DNA of 64,000 nucleotides, taken from NCBI RefSeq assembly GCF_014198605.1, contig NZ_JACIHU010000009.1; one strand, 5' to 3'. A program made the translations under genes and the position numbers. Shown in pieces: positions 41,248-48,641 of the stretch (position 1 is the stretch's first letter; each line of letters starts with the position of its first letter). The notes beneath the pieces were generated by a model. The model saw nothing but the letters and a program-made list of their open reading frames with translations, searched no databases and was not told the origin of the DNA. This DNA is from Rhizobium etli_C (GTDB taxonomy: Bacteria > Pseudomonadota > Alphaproteobacteria > Rhizobiales > Rhizobiaceae).

Positions 41248-42369
41248 TCAAAGCCCCAGCGCCGTCAGCATGACGAAGGTGGAAAAGAGGATGAAATGCG
41301 TCATGCCCTCGATGGCGTTGGTCTCGCCGTCGTTGAGATTGATTGCCGCGGCAATCAGCGTGATCGCGACCATCACTGTCTGCACCGGGGTCATCGCCAT
41401 GATGAGGGGCTGGCCGGTATAAAGCGCGATCGCCTCCATGGCGGGCACCGTCAGGATCACCGTCGACAGCGAGGCGCCCATGGCGATATTGACCGTCGCC
41501 TGCATCCGGTTCCTCAACGCCGCCCTCAAGGCGGTCAGGATCTCGGGGGCGGCCGAAATCGCCGCGACGACGACGGCGGTGACGGCGATCGGGGCGCCGC
41601 TACCGCGCAGGCCCTCAGCCATAAAAGCCGACATGAACTCCGCCAGCAGGCCGATGATGACTATGCCTGCGAGGATGCTCACGATCGAGACCGCCGCCGG
41701 TCCCTCGGTGTCGCGTTCGTCGTGACTTTCCTTCTTCCGCTCGGAGCGCGGATAGCTGTAACTGAAGAAATAGCTGTGCTGCCCGACTTGCATGCGCAGG
41801 AAGAGGCCGTAAAGGGCGATCATCGCGACGATGGTGAAGGCGGAATAATAGTGCCACTTATCCCTAGGCACGAATTCCGGCACGATCATGGAAATGCCCA
41901 TGGCGGTGAGGATCATCACGCCGTAGGTCTTGCCCGAATTGTCGTTATAGGGCTGCTCGCCGTGTTTGAGGCCGCCGAGCAGGGCGGCGAGGCCGAGAAT
42001 GCCGTTGATGTCGAGCATCAGGGCCGAATAGATCGTGTCGCGCACCAGCGTCGGAGAACTCTCGCCGGTCATCATGATGGCGAGGATGAGGACTTCGACG
42101 GCGAGGGCCGAAAGTGTCAGGATCATCGTGCCGTAGGGATCGCCGACCTTGACGGCGAGCAGTTCGGCATGATGGGCGACGCGGATCGAGGCAAGCACGA
42201 TGGTGCCGACCAGGGCAGCGGCGGCGAGCAGCGCGACACCGCGTCCCATTTCGATCACTGCGTGTTCCAGGAGATAGGCGATCATCGCGGCGGCAAGCGC
42301 GGCGACGAGATATTTTTCCGCTTTAAAGCGTGAAGCGATGCCCAAATCAAAGCTCCCGTTGCGATTCAT
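41248..42369 (-). CDS. chaA: Ca2+/H+ antiporter, ChaA/CaCA family
   Basis: 373 residues with about ten to eleven membrane helices. The two CaCA alpha repeats show their ion-site segments: KVGDPYGTMILTLSALAVEVLI in the first half and AVVVAAISAAPEILTALRAAL in the second. The Glu in AVEVLI and in AAPEI are the usual cation ligands. A charged cytoplasmic loop (RSERKKESHDERDTEGP) separates the halves. The closest E. coli protein is ChaA, which exports Ca2+, Na+ or K+ at high pH. The preceding gene on the plus strand converges on it. Confidence 0.87.
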   Translation of the reverse strand: MNRNGSFDLGIASRFKAEKYLVAALAAAMIAYLLEHAVIEMGRGVALLAAAALVGTIVLASIRVAHHAELLAVKVGDPYGTMILTLSALAVEVLILAIMMTGESSPTLVRDTIYSALMLDINGILGLAALLGGLKHGEQPYNDNSGKTYGVMILTAMGISMIVPEFVPRDKWHYYSAFTIVAMIALYGLFLRMQVGQHSYFFSYSYPRSERKKESHDERDTEGPAAVSIVSILAGIVIIGLLAEFMSAFMAEGLRGSGAPIAVTAVVVAAISAAPEILTALRAALRNRMQATVNIAMGASLSTVILTVPAMEAIALYTGQPLIMAMTPVQTVMVAITLIAAAINLNDGETNAIEGMTHFILFSTFVMLTALGL

Positions 42370-42576
42370 GCCTCTTAACTAAGTCACTGATTCGGGATGG
42401 GAAGCGCACCACGGCACTCTGCTATTTGCAGTCTTCGGCGTTTAATGGAATACTGAACGCCATCGGGGCCGGAAAGCAGATCGCGGCGTCCTCGTATTCT
42501 CGTCAAGCGGCCGCGATGATCCGGACCCTGTCCGGAGGCGTGCGAATGCGCAACATAAAGATGAGGAGACGGATGC

Positions 42577-42858
42577 ATGATCAAGGTGGTCTACGAAGTC
42601 GTGCCGCATGACGGCGGCTGGGCCTACAGACTGGGAGGCGTCTATTCCGAAGCATTTCCGAGCCATGCCGAGGCGCTCGAAGCTGCGCGTATCGTCGCGG
42701 CCGAACAGCAGGTCGGCGGCGATTCCGCCGAGATCAGCTGGCAGGACGAAAACGGCAAGTGGCACGAGGAATACGCCGAGGGCGGAGACCGGCCGGAAAC
42801 GGAAGTGGTGGACGGCCTGTGGCAGGATCGCGCGGCCGGAGCCCCGCATGGCGCGTGA
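42577..42858 (+). CDS. DUF2188-like small protein
   Basis: 93 residues: a small beta-alpha-beta unit (VVYEVVPHDGGWAYRLGG, EAFPSHAEALEAARIVAAEQ) as in DUF2188, then an acidic C-terminal tail. Such proteins often bind nucleic acid or respond to stress, but the role here is unknown. The ATG at 42577 follows a GAGGAG-like site (AGATGAGGAGACGG). It converges on the grpB-like gene with two bases between. Confidence 0.72.
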   Translation: MIKVVYEVVPHDGGWAYRLGGVYSEAFPSHAEALEAARIVAAEQQVGGDSAEISWQDENGKWHEEYAEGGDRPETEVVDGLWQDRAAGAPHGA

Positions 42859-42860
42859 CG

Positions 42861-43376
42861 CTAAGCATTGCCCTTCAATGCCCGCTCGACGATCGCGTCG
42901 ACAAAGTCGCGCTTCTGCGCGGTATAGCGATCGCCGTCCGTCCTGAACGCGGCTGCCAGTCTGCGTTTGAGCGCGGCATACTCGCTCGCCGACTCCGGAT
43001 GCGCGATGAGAAAATCCCGGAAAGCCAGCCTGTTTCGATGTGTGCCGTTGCCGGCCGGGCAAAGGTAGACCCGTTCCGCCGGTGCCGAACCTCTCGATAA
43101 AAATGCCCAGACGTCGTCGTCATAGCGATTGCCGCGCGGTTCATAACCTTCCGCCAGAAGCACCGCTGTGGCATCGGCGACATGCTCGAGGCTGGGAAGA
43201 ACGATGTCGATATCGATCAGAGGCTTGGCGATCATGCCCGCTATCGACGTGCTGCCGATATGATCGATGGAGAGCGCCTGCGGCAGCCAGGTGAGCAGCC
43301 GGCTGCGGATGCGCCGGAAATCCGCCGGCCATTGCGGATCGTAAGGCACCAGTTCAACCGGATTGTGAGGTGTCAT
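42861..43376 (-). CDS. GrpB/UPF0157 family protein (nucleotidyltransferase fold)
   Basis: 171 residues of the GrpB family (VELVPYDPQWPADF, then DHIGSTSIAGMIAKPLIDIDI with the GS and D-x-D nucleotidyltransferase pattern). The family is linked to coenzyme A kinase fusions in some bacteria and has no settled function. The ATG at 43376 begins MTPHNPVEL. It is monocistronic. Confidence 0.85.
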   Translation of the reverse strand: MTPHNPVELVPYDPQWPADFRRIRSRLLTWLPQALSIDHIGSTSIAGMIAKPLIDIDIVLPSLEHVADATAVLLAEGYEPRGNRYDDDVWAFLSRGSAPAERVYLCPAGNGTHRNRLAFRDFLIAHPESASEYAALKRRLAAAFRTDGDRYTAQKRDFVDAIVERALKGNA

Positions 43377-43547
43377 CTTTATCCTGTTAAAGCAATGTCA
43401 GCAAAATGGTGATGCGGTTGGGTGTCGGGAATCGCAGGAAAAACAGGGGTATAAAGTGATACCCATCCCGGTGGAGACGCGCTGCCGATCCCTTGAATTG
43501 TGCATGATTCTTTTCGGAAATCGATTCCGATTTTGTGACTATCCGCC

Positions 43548-43659
43548 AGAGCATGATGCCGAAAAGTGTGAGCGGTTTTCGGACGAAATCATGCTCTAAC
43601 TCTTTAATTTAGAACAGGATTCAGATTTTAGGCCGAACAGCCCAAAATCATCCTGTTCT
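43548..43659. repeat. RIME-like element, copy 2 (inverted relative to 2129-2242)
   Basis: Reads AGAGCATGATG...CATGCTCT, a linker TAACTCTTTAATTT, then AGAACAGGAT...ATCCTGTTCT, the reverse complement of copy 1 with few changes. It lies between grpB and a LysR gene. The 43490-43540 flank (TTTTCGGAAATCGATTCCGATTTTGTG) resembles another mosaic-element terminus. Confidence 0.85.
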
Positions 43660-44553
43660 GGTCGAATACCGGTAGTAATCCTGCAGGCCGTTGACCAGCG
43701 CGTCGAAAGTGACGCGGCAGCGCGGCGAGGATTTCAGACTCTCATGCATCGCCACCCAGGTGCCGAGCGGGATGTTGAAAGCATCGGCCAGGAGATGCAC
43801 GAGATCTGCATTCTCCTGCGCAAGCCCGATCTGGCAGAGGCCGATACCGACGCCGGCGCGGATGGCGGCAAGCTGGGCGAGGTTGCTGTCCGTCCGGTAG
43901 GCGAATTTGATCCCATCGGGCACCGGATAGCGCTTCATCACCAGGCGGACATAGGCCGTCTGCCGGTCAAAGCCGATAAGCCGATGATGTGCGAGGTCAG
44001 CCACGCTTTGCGGAATGCCATATCGTTCGAGATAGCGGCGATGGGCATGGAAGCCGAGCGGAATATCGCCGATGCGGCGTACGACGAGCGCATCCTGCTG
44101 CGGTTCGGCCATGCGCACGGCAATATCGGCCTCGCGATTCACCAGATCCTCGATCGCATCGGAAGCCGAGAGTTCGATCTGCAGCTCGGGATGGGCGTCC
44201 TGTAACGGCCCGAGAATTGCGGGCAGCACTTCGACGGCGATGACCTCGCTGGCGCTGATCCTGATCGTCCCGGCGACGCGTTCGCGTTGGCTGGATGCGG
44301 TCCGCAAAAGCGCGGCGGTGGTTGCCGCCAGCGTCTCGGCATAGGGCTTCAGCGCCAGTGCTGCGTCGGTCGGCAGCAGACCATTCGGCGATCGGGTGAA
44401 GAGCTCGGCGCCGATCGCCAGTTCGAGGGCATCGACATGGCGGCCTATGGTCGGCTGCGTCAAGCCCAGCTCGCGGGCGGCGGCCGAAAGCGATCCGTGC
44501 TGAAGCACGGTGAGAAAACTGCGATAGAAATCCCAGCTCGGTTCGGAATTCAT
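43648..44553 (-). CDS. LysR-family transcriptional regulator
   Basis: 301 residues. An N-terminal winged helix (FLTVLQHGSLSAAARELGLTQPTIGRHVDALELAIGAELF) and a substrate-binding domain to about 290. The last residues overlap the RIME-like repeat, whose AACAGGA end codes for part of the tail (TRTG), so the stop lies within the repeat. It is divergent to the frameshifted epimerase gene, which starts 70 bases upstream and is the probable target. Effector unknown. Confidence 0.85.
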   Translation of the reverse strand: MNSEPSWDFYRSFLTVLQHGSLSAAARELGLTQPTIGRHVDALELAIGAELFTRSPNGLLPTDAALALKPYAETLAATTAALLRTASSQRERVAGTIRISASEVIAVEVLPAILGPLQDAHPELQIELSASDAIEDLVNREADIAVRMAEPQQDALVVRRIGDIPLGFHAHRRYLERYGIPQSVADLAHHRLIGFDRQTAYVRLVMKRYPVPDGIKFAYRTDSNLAQLAAIRAGVGIGLCQIGLAQENADLVHLLADAFNIPLGTWVAMHESLKSSPRCRVTFDALVNGLQDYYRYSTRTG

Positions 44554-44647
44554 TTATTTTTGTATATCTGATCCACTGATTTCGTCAATTTCGTTTATCC
44601 GACAACCGGAGCATATTCATTTCATGCGATCGAAGGAGATGCATGTG

Positions 44648-45672
44648 ATGAGCAGAGAGACGAAAATGACCGCCCTTGTTCTCGGTGCAACCGGTGGGAT
44701 TGGCGGCGCGGTCGCGGGAAAGCTGCTGGGGCGCGGCTGGCGGATCCGCGCGCTGAACCGTGATGCGGAACGGGCGATGGGGAAAGAGCCGGCATTCGAA
44801 TGGGTGCAGGGCGATGCGATGAATGCCGGCGACGTCCTGAGGCGGCCGAAGGCGTTGGGTTGATTGTCCATGCCGTCAATCCGCCGGGCTACCGCGACTG
44901 GGACAAGCTGGTCCTGCCGATGCTCGACAATAGCATTGCCGCTGCTCGCGCTTTCGGCCTGCGCATCGTGCTGCCCGGCAATGTCTATAATTTCGGTCCC
45001 GATGCCCTGCCGATGCCGACGGAGCAGAGCCCGCAGCATCCGGTGACCAGAAAAGGTGCGATCCGGGTCGAGATGGAGGAACGGCTGAAGGCGGCGGTGC
45101 AAGCCGGCATCGGCGTCATCGTCGTCCGCGCCGGTGATTTCTTCGGTCCGGGCGCCACTGCGAACAGCTGGTTCTCGTCCGCCCTGGTGACGCCGGGCAA
45201 GCCGGTCGGCACGATCAAAAACCCCGGACGGCGCGGCGTCGGTCATCAATGGACCTACTTGCCGGACATGGCGGAAACCATGGCGCAGCTCATCGAACGG
45301 GCGGATCGGCTGCCGTCCTTTGCCGTCTATCATATGGACGGCTTCTGGGATGCCGACGGCATGCAGATGGCAGAAGCGATCAGGCGCGTTGCCGGCGGCA
45401 AGGCGAAGATCGGGCGTTTTGCCTGGTGGATCGTGCCGCTCGCCGCGCCCTTCCTTCCCTTGATGCGGGAGATCAACGAGATGCGCTATCTGTGGAAGGT
45501 GCCGTTGCGGATGTCGAACACCAGACTGACGGCTGAACTCGGAAGAGAGCCGCGTACACCGATCGACGAGGCCGTCAAGGCGACGCTCGAGGCGCTCGGC
45601 TGCCTGCCCGAACCGCAGCATCATCAGACAGCGTCCGCCGTAAGCAGGCATTCACTTCTGCACGGACGTTAA
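44648..45672 (+). pseudogene. NAD(P)-dependent epimerase/atypical SDR, interrupted by a -1 frameshift
   Basis: The first frame, ATG at 44648 (or 44624) to TGA at 44861, codes a Rossmann start with ALVLGATGGIGGAVAGKLLG and RALNRDAER. From about 44842 the reading continues in the next frame: AAEGVGLIVHAVNPPGYRDWDK, then VNPPG, VYNFGPDA, VVRAGDFFGPGA and a C-terminal half to 45672. The break falls in CTGAGGCGGCC, where one base is missing; adding a G restores LRAAEGVG. The rest of both halves is full length and uses normal codons, so the change is recent or an assembly error. The divergent LysR gene is the likely regulator. The gene end overlaps the stop of the convergent APH-like gene. Confidence 0.8.
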
Positions 45673-46469
45673 GCCGCAAGTTCGGAAAGGGCGAGCCGGG
45701 CGACCGTCAGAGCCGTCTCGACCTGAGGCGTGTTTGCGTCTCCGAGGAACCAGGCGGCGGAAAGGCCGGAATAGGCGGCAATCCATTGCAAAAGCCGCTT
45801 CGGCTCCAGCCTCGCTTCCATCGAGACGATGGCGAGTTGGCGGCGGAAACGGCTGGGATCGGTGATGGTTGGCAGCTCCTCGTTGGCAAAGATATTGGCG
45901 AAATCGAAGCCGCGTTCGCCATGAAGGCGCTTCGGATCGATCGCCAGCCAGCCGCGTGTCTCGAAATCGAGAATATTGCCGTGGTGAATGTCGCCGTGGA
46001 GGATGGTGACTTCGCGCGGGTCGGAAAGAAGGGCGTTGGCGACCGTCGAGCAATCGGCAAATGTGCCGCCAACTTTATCGGCCGTCGGTTCCAGTTCACG
46101 GAACCAGCGGGTGAGGGGTATCGGATCGGGAAGCGGCTTTTGGCGCGGCGCATGCAGTCTTGCGGCCGTCCGGCAGAGGATACGGCTGGCCTCGTCGTCT
46201 TCGCCATTCATCGCCATGGCAAGCAGCGAGCGTTTGCCCGTCGCCCGTTCCAGAAGCACGGCGTCGCCCTCATGGGCGTAGACATGGGCCGCGCCATCGC
46301 CGTCCCACCATTGCATCAACAGCGCGCCATATCGTTCGTCCTTGTCGGTCGCCACCTTCAGCATGGCGGGTCTATCCTGCCAGAGGACCGGCAGCAGGCG
46401 GCTCGAATGGGTGAGGATCGGCTCACCGTCTGATATGAGCGACCAGCGATCGAGATAGGGAGCGAACAT
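45669..46469 (-). CDS. APH(6)/hydroxyurea-type aminoglycoside phosphotransferase-like kinase
   Basis: 266 residues related to streptomycin 6-kinase (StrB). The catalytic loop HGDIHHGNILDF near 158-169 and the metal motif IDPKRLHGERGFD near 177-189 are intact, as is the N-lobe MLKVATDKDERY. Such chromosomal kinases often phosphorylate unknown small molecules; resistance cannot be assumed. It converges on the frameshifted epimerase gene with overlapping TTAA stops. The start is the ATG at 46469 (MFAPYLDRWSL). Confidence 0.8.
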   Translation of the reverse strand: MFAPYLDRWSLISDGEPILTHSSRLLPVLWQDRPAMLKVATDKDERYGALLMQWWDGDGAAHVYAHEGDAVLLERATGKRSLLAMAMNGEDDEASRILCRTAARLHAPRQKPLPDPIPLTRWFRELEPTADKVGGTFADCSTVANALLSDPREVTILHGDIHHGNILDFETRGWLAIDPKRLHGERGFDFANIFANEELPTITDPSRFRRQLAIVSMEARLEPKRLLQWIAAYSGLSAAWFLGDANTPQVETALTVARLALSELAA

Positions 46470-46546
46470 GGCGACACCGTACTAAGATGGAGCGGAAATG
46501 GAAATCCCGCCTCTCAGCGGGATTTCGCAAGTCGGATCCGAAAGCC

Positions 46547-47671
46547 TCAGGCGACCTTCTCGACAGCGGAATAGTCGATGTAACCCTTGGCGGTGCCGCC
46601 GTAGAAGGTCGACTGGTCCGGCGTGTTGAGCGGCAAGTTCTTTGCCAGCCGTTCGACGAGGTCGGGATTGGCGATGAAGGGCTTGCCGAAGGCGACGAGA
46701 TCGGCGCGGCCGCTTTCGACGGCGTCGACCGCCAGGTCGCGATCATAGCCGTTATTGACCATCCACTTGGCCTTGCCGCCGGCCTTTTCATAGGCCCGGC
46801 GCAGCGCCTTGTAGTCGAAGGGAGGATTGTCGCCTTGCTGGTAATCACGGTCGCCGCCCGTCTGGCCTTCGATGACGTGGATATAAGCGAGGTCGTATTT
46901 GGCCAGTCCTTCGACGACATGGGCGAAGGTGGCCTGCGGATTGGAATCGTAGCTTTCGCCCGACGGCGTCACCGGTGAAATGCGGATCGCGGTGCGGCCG
47001 GCACCGACTTCGCTGACGACGGCATCCACGACTGCGAAGGCGAGGCGCGTGCGGTTCTCGATCGAACCGCCATATTGGTCGGTGCGGTCATTGACGCCGT
47101 CACGAATGAACTGGTCGAGCAGATAGCCGTTGGCGCCATGGATTTCGACACCGTCTAAGCCGGCGTCGATGGCGGCGCGGGCCGCCCTGCGGTAATCCTC
47201 GACGATGCTAGGGATTTCGGCGGTTTCGAGCGCGCGCGGCTCGGAGGTGTCGGCGAAGCTGCCGCTGCCGTCGGCGTTGACCAGATAGGTCTTGGCCTTG
47301 GCGACGCGATTGGTCGAGGAGACCGGCTTGCCGCCGTCCGGCTGCAGCGTCATGTGCGAAATGCGGCCGACATGCCACATCTGTACGACGATCTTGCCGC
47401 CGGCGGCGTGAACGGCGTCGGTCACACGCTTCCAGCCCTCGAGCGCTGCCTTGCTATAAAGACCGGGCACGTCGGCATAACCCTGGCCTTGATGGCTGAT
47501 CGCAGTCGCTTCGGTGATGATCAGCCCTGCCGTGGCGCGCTGGCGGTAATATTCGACGTTGAGGTCGTTGGGGATCGCGCCCGGCGAGCGGTTGCGGGTG
47601 AGCGGCGCCATGACGATGCGGTTCTTGACTGATATGTCGCCAACCTTGGTGGGTTCGAAAAGCTTGGCCAT
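46547..47671 (-). CDS. nemA: Old Yellow Enzyme family flavin oxidoreductase (NemA-like)
   Basis: 374 residues, FMN-dependent ene-reductase TIM barrel. LFEPTKVGDISVKNRIVMAPLTR at the N-terminus, the WHVGRISH active-site strand, and HGANGYLLDQFIRDGVNDRTDQYGG (in the order H, N, Tyr) are the usual FMN- and substrate-binding residues. The family reduces N-ethylmaleimide, nitrate esters and enones with NADPH. The upstream ArsR-type regulator on the same strand (stop 124 bases away) with paired Cys is the likely electrophile sensor. GAAAGGACC precedes the ATG. Confidence 0.9.
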   Translation of the reverse strand: MAKLFEPTKVGDISVKNRIVMAPLTRNRSPGAIPNDLNVEYYRQRATAGLIITEATAISHQGQGYADVPGLYSKAALEGWKRVTDAVHAAGGKIVVQMWHVGRISHMTLQPDGGKPVSSTNRVAKAKTYLVNADGSGSFADTSEPRALETAEIPSIVEDYRRAARAAIDAGLDGVEIHGANGYLLDQFIRDGVNDRTDQYGGSIENRTRLAFAVVDAVVSEVGAGRTAIRISPVTPSGESYDSNPQATFAHVVEGLAKYDLAYIHVIEGQTGGDRDYQQGDNPPFDYKALRRAYEKAGGKAKWMVNNGYDRDLAVDAVESGRADLVAFGKPFIANPDLVERLAKNLPLNTPDQSTFYGGTAKGYIDYSAVEKVA

Positions 47672-47795
47672 GATGGTCCTTTCTTTTGCGGGGGATCACT
47701 CGGCGGGGGCAAGGGCGGCCCGGCACTAGGGGGAGAGATGGTCGAGCGCCGTTGCGTCAAGGCCGATCGGGGCCATCAGGGCTACGGCGGAGATT

Positions 47796-48089
47796 TTACA
47801 GATCCTGGGTCAACTGCTTGAGGAAGGTTGCGATGGTGTCTTCGTTGCGCTTGTAGAAGACCCACTGTCCGACGCGTTTGGTGGTGACGAGACCGGCGCG
47901 GTGCAGTGTCCCGAGATGGGCCGAAACCGTCGACTGCGACAGGCCGCACCGTTCGAATTGGCTGGCGCAGACCCCCATTTCGAAAGGATGTTCCTGCGTG
48001 AGGAAATGTTCCTTCGGATTTTTCAGCCAGCTCAGAATGGCCATCCGGGTGGGATGCGCGAGCGCCTTGATGATCTCGTCTTTGTCCAT
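47796..48089 (-). CDS. ArsR-family regulator with two cysteines
   Basis: 97 residues from the ATG at 48089 (MDKDEIIKALAHPTRMAIL); a longer frame upstream lacks homology. The winged helix has GVCASQFERCGLSQSTVSAHLG with Cys residues about seven apart at the start of the recognition region, then the wing RVGQWVFYK. The cysteines could sense electrophiles or metals, consistent with the OYE gene downstream. In Sinorhizobium an ArsR-like gene (SMc01226) also borders the AbcR sRNAs next to lsrB, so the gene order is conserved. Confidence 0.85.
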   Translation of the reverse strand: MDKDEIIKALAHPTRMAILSWLKNPKEHFLTQEHPFEMGVCASQFERCGLSQSTVSAHLGTLHRAGLVTTKRVGQWVFYKRNEDTIATFLKQLTQDL

Positions 48090-48203
48090 CGCGGTTTGCC
48101 GATCCTTAAATCGTATTTTCTCGATGTATGGATCGGTATTCGTCGATATGCAAATCACGGAGGCGTGAGGTGCAGCTTGTCGCGGGGTGCGCAAAATTTG
48201 GGC

Positions 48204-48318
48204 AAAAAAAGAGGGCCACCGGAAAACCAGGGCCCTTATAATTGTGAAGGTCAGAAACCTCCAGAGGGGAACAGCTAATGCGGTGGTACTGGGAGAGAAA
48301 CCACGAAATGCATCAGCT
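48204..48318 (-). ncRNA. AbcR-like trans-acting sRNA, copy 1 (lsrB-distal)
   Basis: About 115 bases on the minus strand. It starts near AGCTGATGCATTT, forms a GTGGT/ACCAC hairpin whose loop holds CTCTCCC, then continues with the same CTGTTCCCCTCTGGAGG segment as copy 2 and ends in an AGGGCC/GGCCCT terminator with seven T residues at 48204-48210. It is about 85 percent identical to copy 2 over its length. AbcR1/2 (alpha-r15 family) sRNAs bind Hfq and repress ABC-transporter mRNAs by pairing of such CU-rich loops with ribosome sites. Their known location in Sinorhizobium and Agrobacterium, between an ArsR-like gene and lsrB/vtlR, is the same as here. Its promoter is TTGAAA-N17-CATATC. Confidence 0.85.
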
Positions 48319-48324
48319 GAGAGG

Positions 48325-48353
48325 GATATGGTGCTTCCTTAGGCAGGTTTCAA
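48325..48353 (-). promoter_or_regulatory. Promoter of AbcR-like sRNA copy 1
   Basis: -35 TTGAAA (48348-48353) and -10 CATATC (48325-48330) are separated by 17 bases on the minus strand. The predicted start is near 48318. Confidence 0.75.
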
Positions 48354-48359
48354 TGCTTT

Positions 48360-48379
48360 TTTGTGCATGCCTGCTATGC
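48360..48379 (-). promoter_or_regulatory. Conserved box upstream of sRNA copy 1 promoter
   Basis: Twenty bases, on the minus strand GCATAGCAGGCATGCACAAA, with two GCAT half-sites nine apart. It is 16/20 identical to the box at 48583-48602 and sits at the same six-base distance from the -35. A LysR-type site for LsrB is the simplest reading. Confidence 0.6.
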
Positions 48380-48425
48380 GCCGCACAAATTTTTTGCGAT
48401 GCAGCATTATCCCGGACGGCAAGGC

Positions 48426-48541
48426 AAAAAAAGAGGGCCGCTGGAAAACCAGGGCCCTTATAAGTGTGAAGGTCAAAAACCTCCAGAGGGGAACAGCTAA
48501 TGCGGTGGAACTGGGAGGAAAAGCCACCATGTGCATCAGCT
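48426..48541 (-). ncRNA. AbcR-like trans-acting sRNA, copy 2 (lsrB-proximal)
   Basis: About 116 bases on the minus strand starting near AGCTGATGCACAT. The 5' hairpin GGTGG/CCACC has the loop CTTTTCCTCCCAGTT, a clear anti-Shine-Dalgarno stretch; then CTGTTCCCCTCTGGAGG as a second CU-rich segment, and an AGGGCC/GGCCCT terminator with T7 at 48426-48432. The promoter TTGCCG-N17-CATATC is 7 bases upstream. It is a tandem duplicate of copy 1. In Brucella VtlR activates AbcR2, and here the orthologous LysR gene lies directly upstream. Which copy equals AbcR1 or AbcR2 cannot be decided here. Confidence 0.87.
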
Positions 48542-48547
48542 ATGTGC

Positions 48548-48576
48548 GATATGGTGGTTTATTGGGCAAACGGCAA
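48548..48576 (-). promoter_or_regulatory. Promoter of AbcR-like sRNA copy 2
   Basis: -35 TTGCCG (48571-48576) and -10 CATATC (48548-48553), 17 bases apart, matching the layout of the copy 1 promoter. The weaker -35 suggests dependence on an activator. Predicted start near 48541. Confidence 0.75.
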
Positions 48577-48582
48577 CCCACA

Positions 48583-48602
48583 TTTGCGCATGCCAGTCAT
48601 GC
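48583..48602 (-). promoter_or_regulatory. Conserved box upstream of sRNA copy 2 promoter
   Basis: On the minus strand GCATGACTGGCATGCGCAAA, six bases from the -35, as in copy 1. It is the best candidate binding site for the LysR product encoded next door. Confidence 0.6.
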
Positions 48603-48641
48603 GCTCTCTGCATAGTATAGAAATCATTCCATAAATCTGGC

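Noticed and set aside
44624..44863. A separate 79-residue Rossmann protein
   Set aside because: It is the first part of the frameshifted epimerase; the fold would be incomplete and the second part continues directly in the next frame.
45669..46469. Calling the APH-like gene a streptomycin resistance gene
   Set aside because: Motifs support a small-molecule kinase only; chromosomal copies in rhizobia are not shown to give resistance and no mobile context is present.
48278..48615. Two short plus-strand frames with Cys-rich or basic products
   Set aside because: They run antisense through the AbcR-like sRNA genes; their start codons fall in the duplicated sRNA sequence, so the repetition reflects the RNAs, not a protein family.
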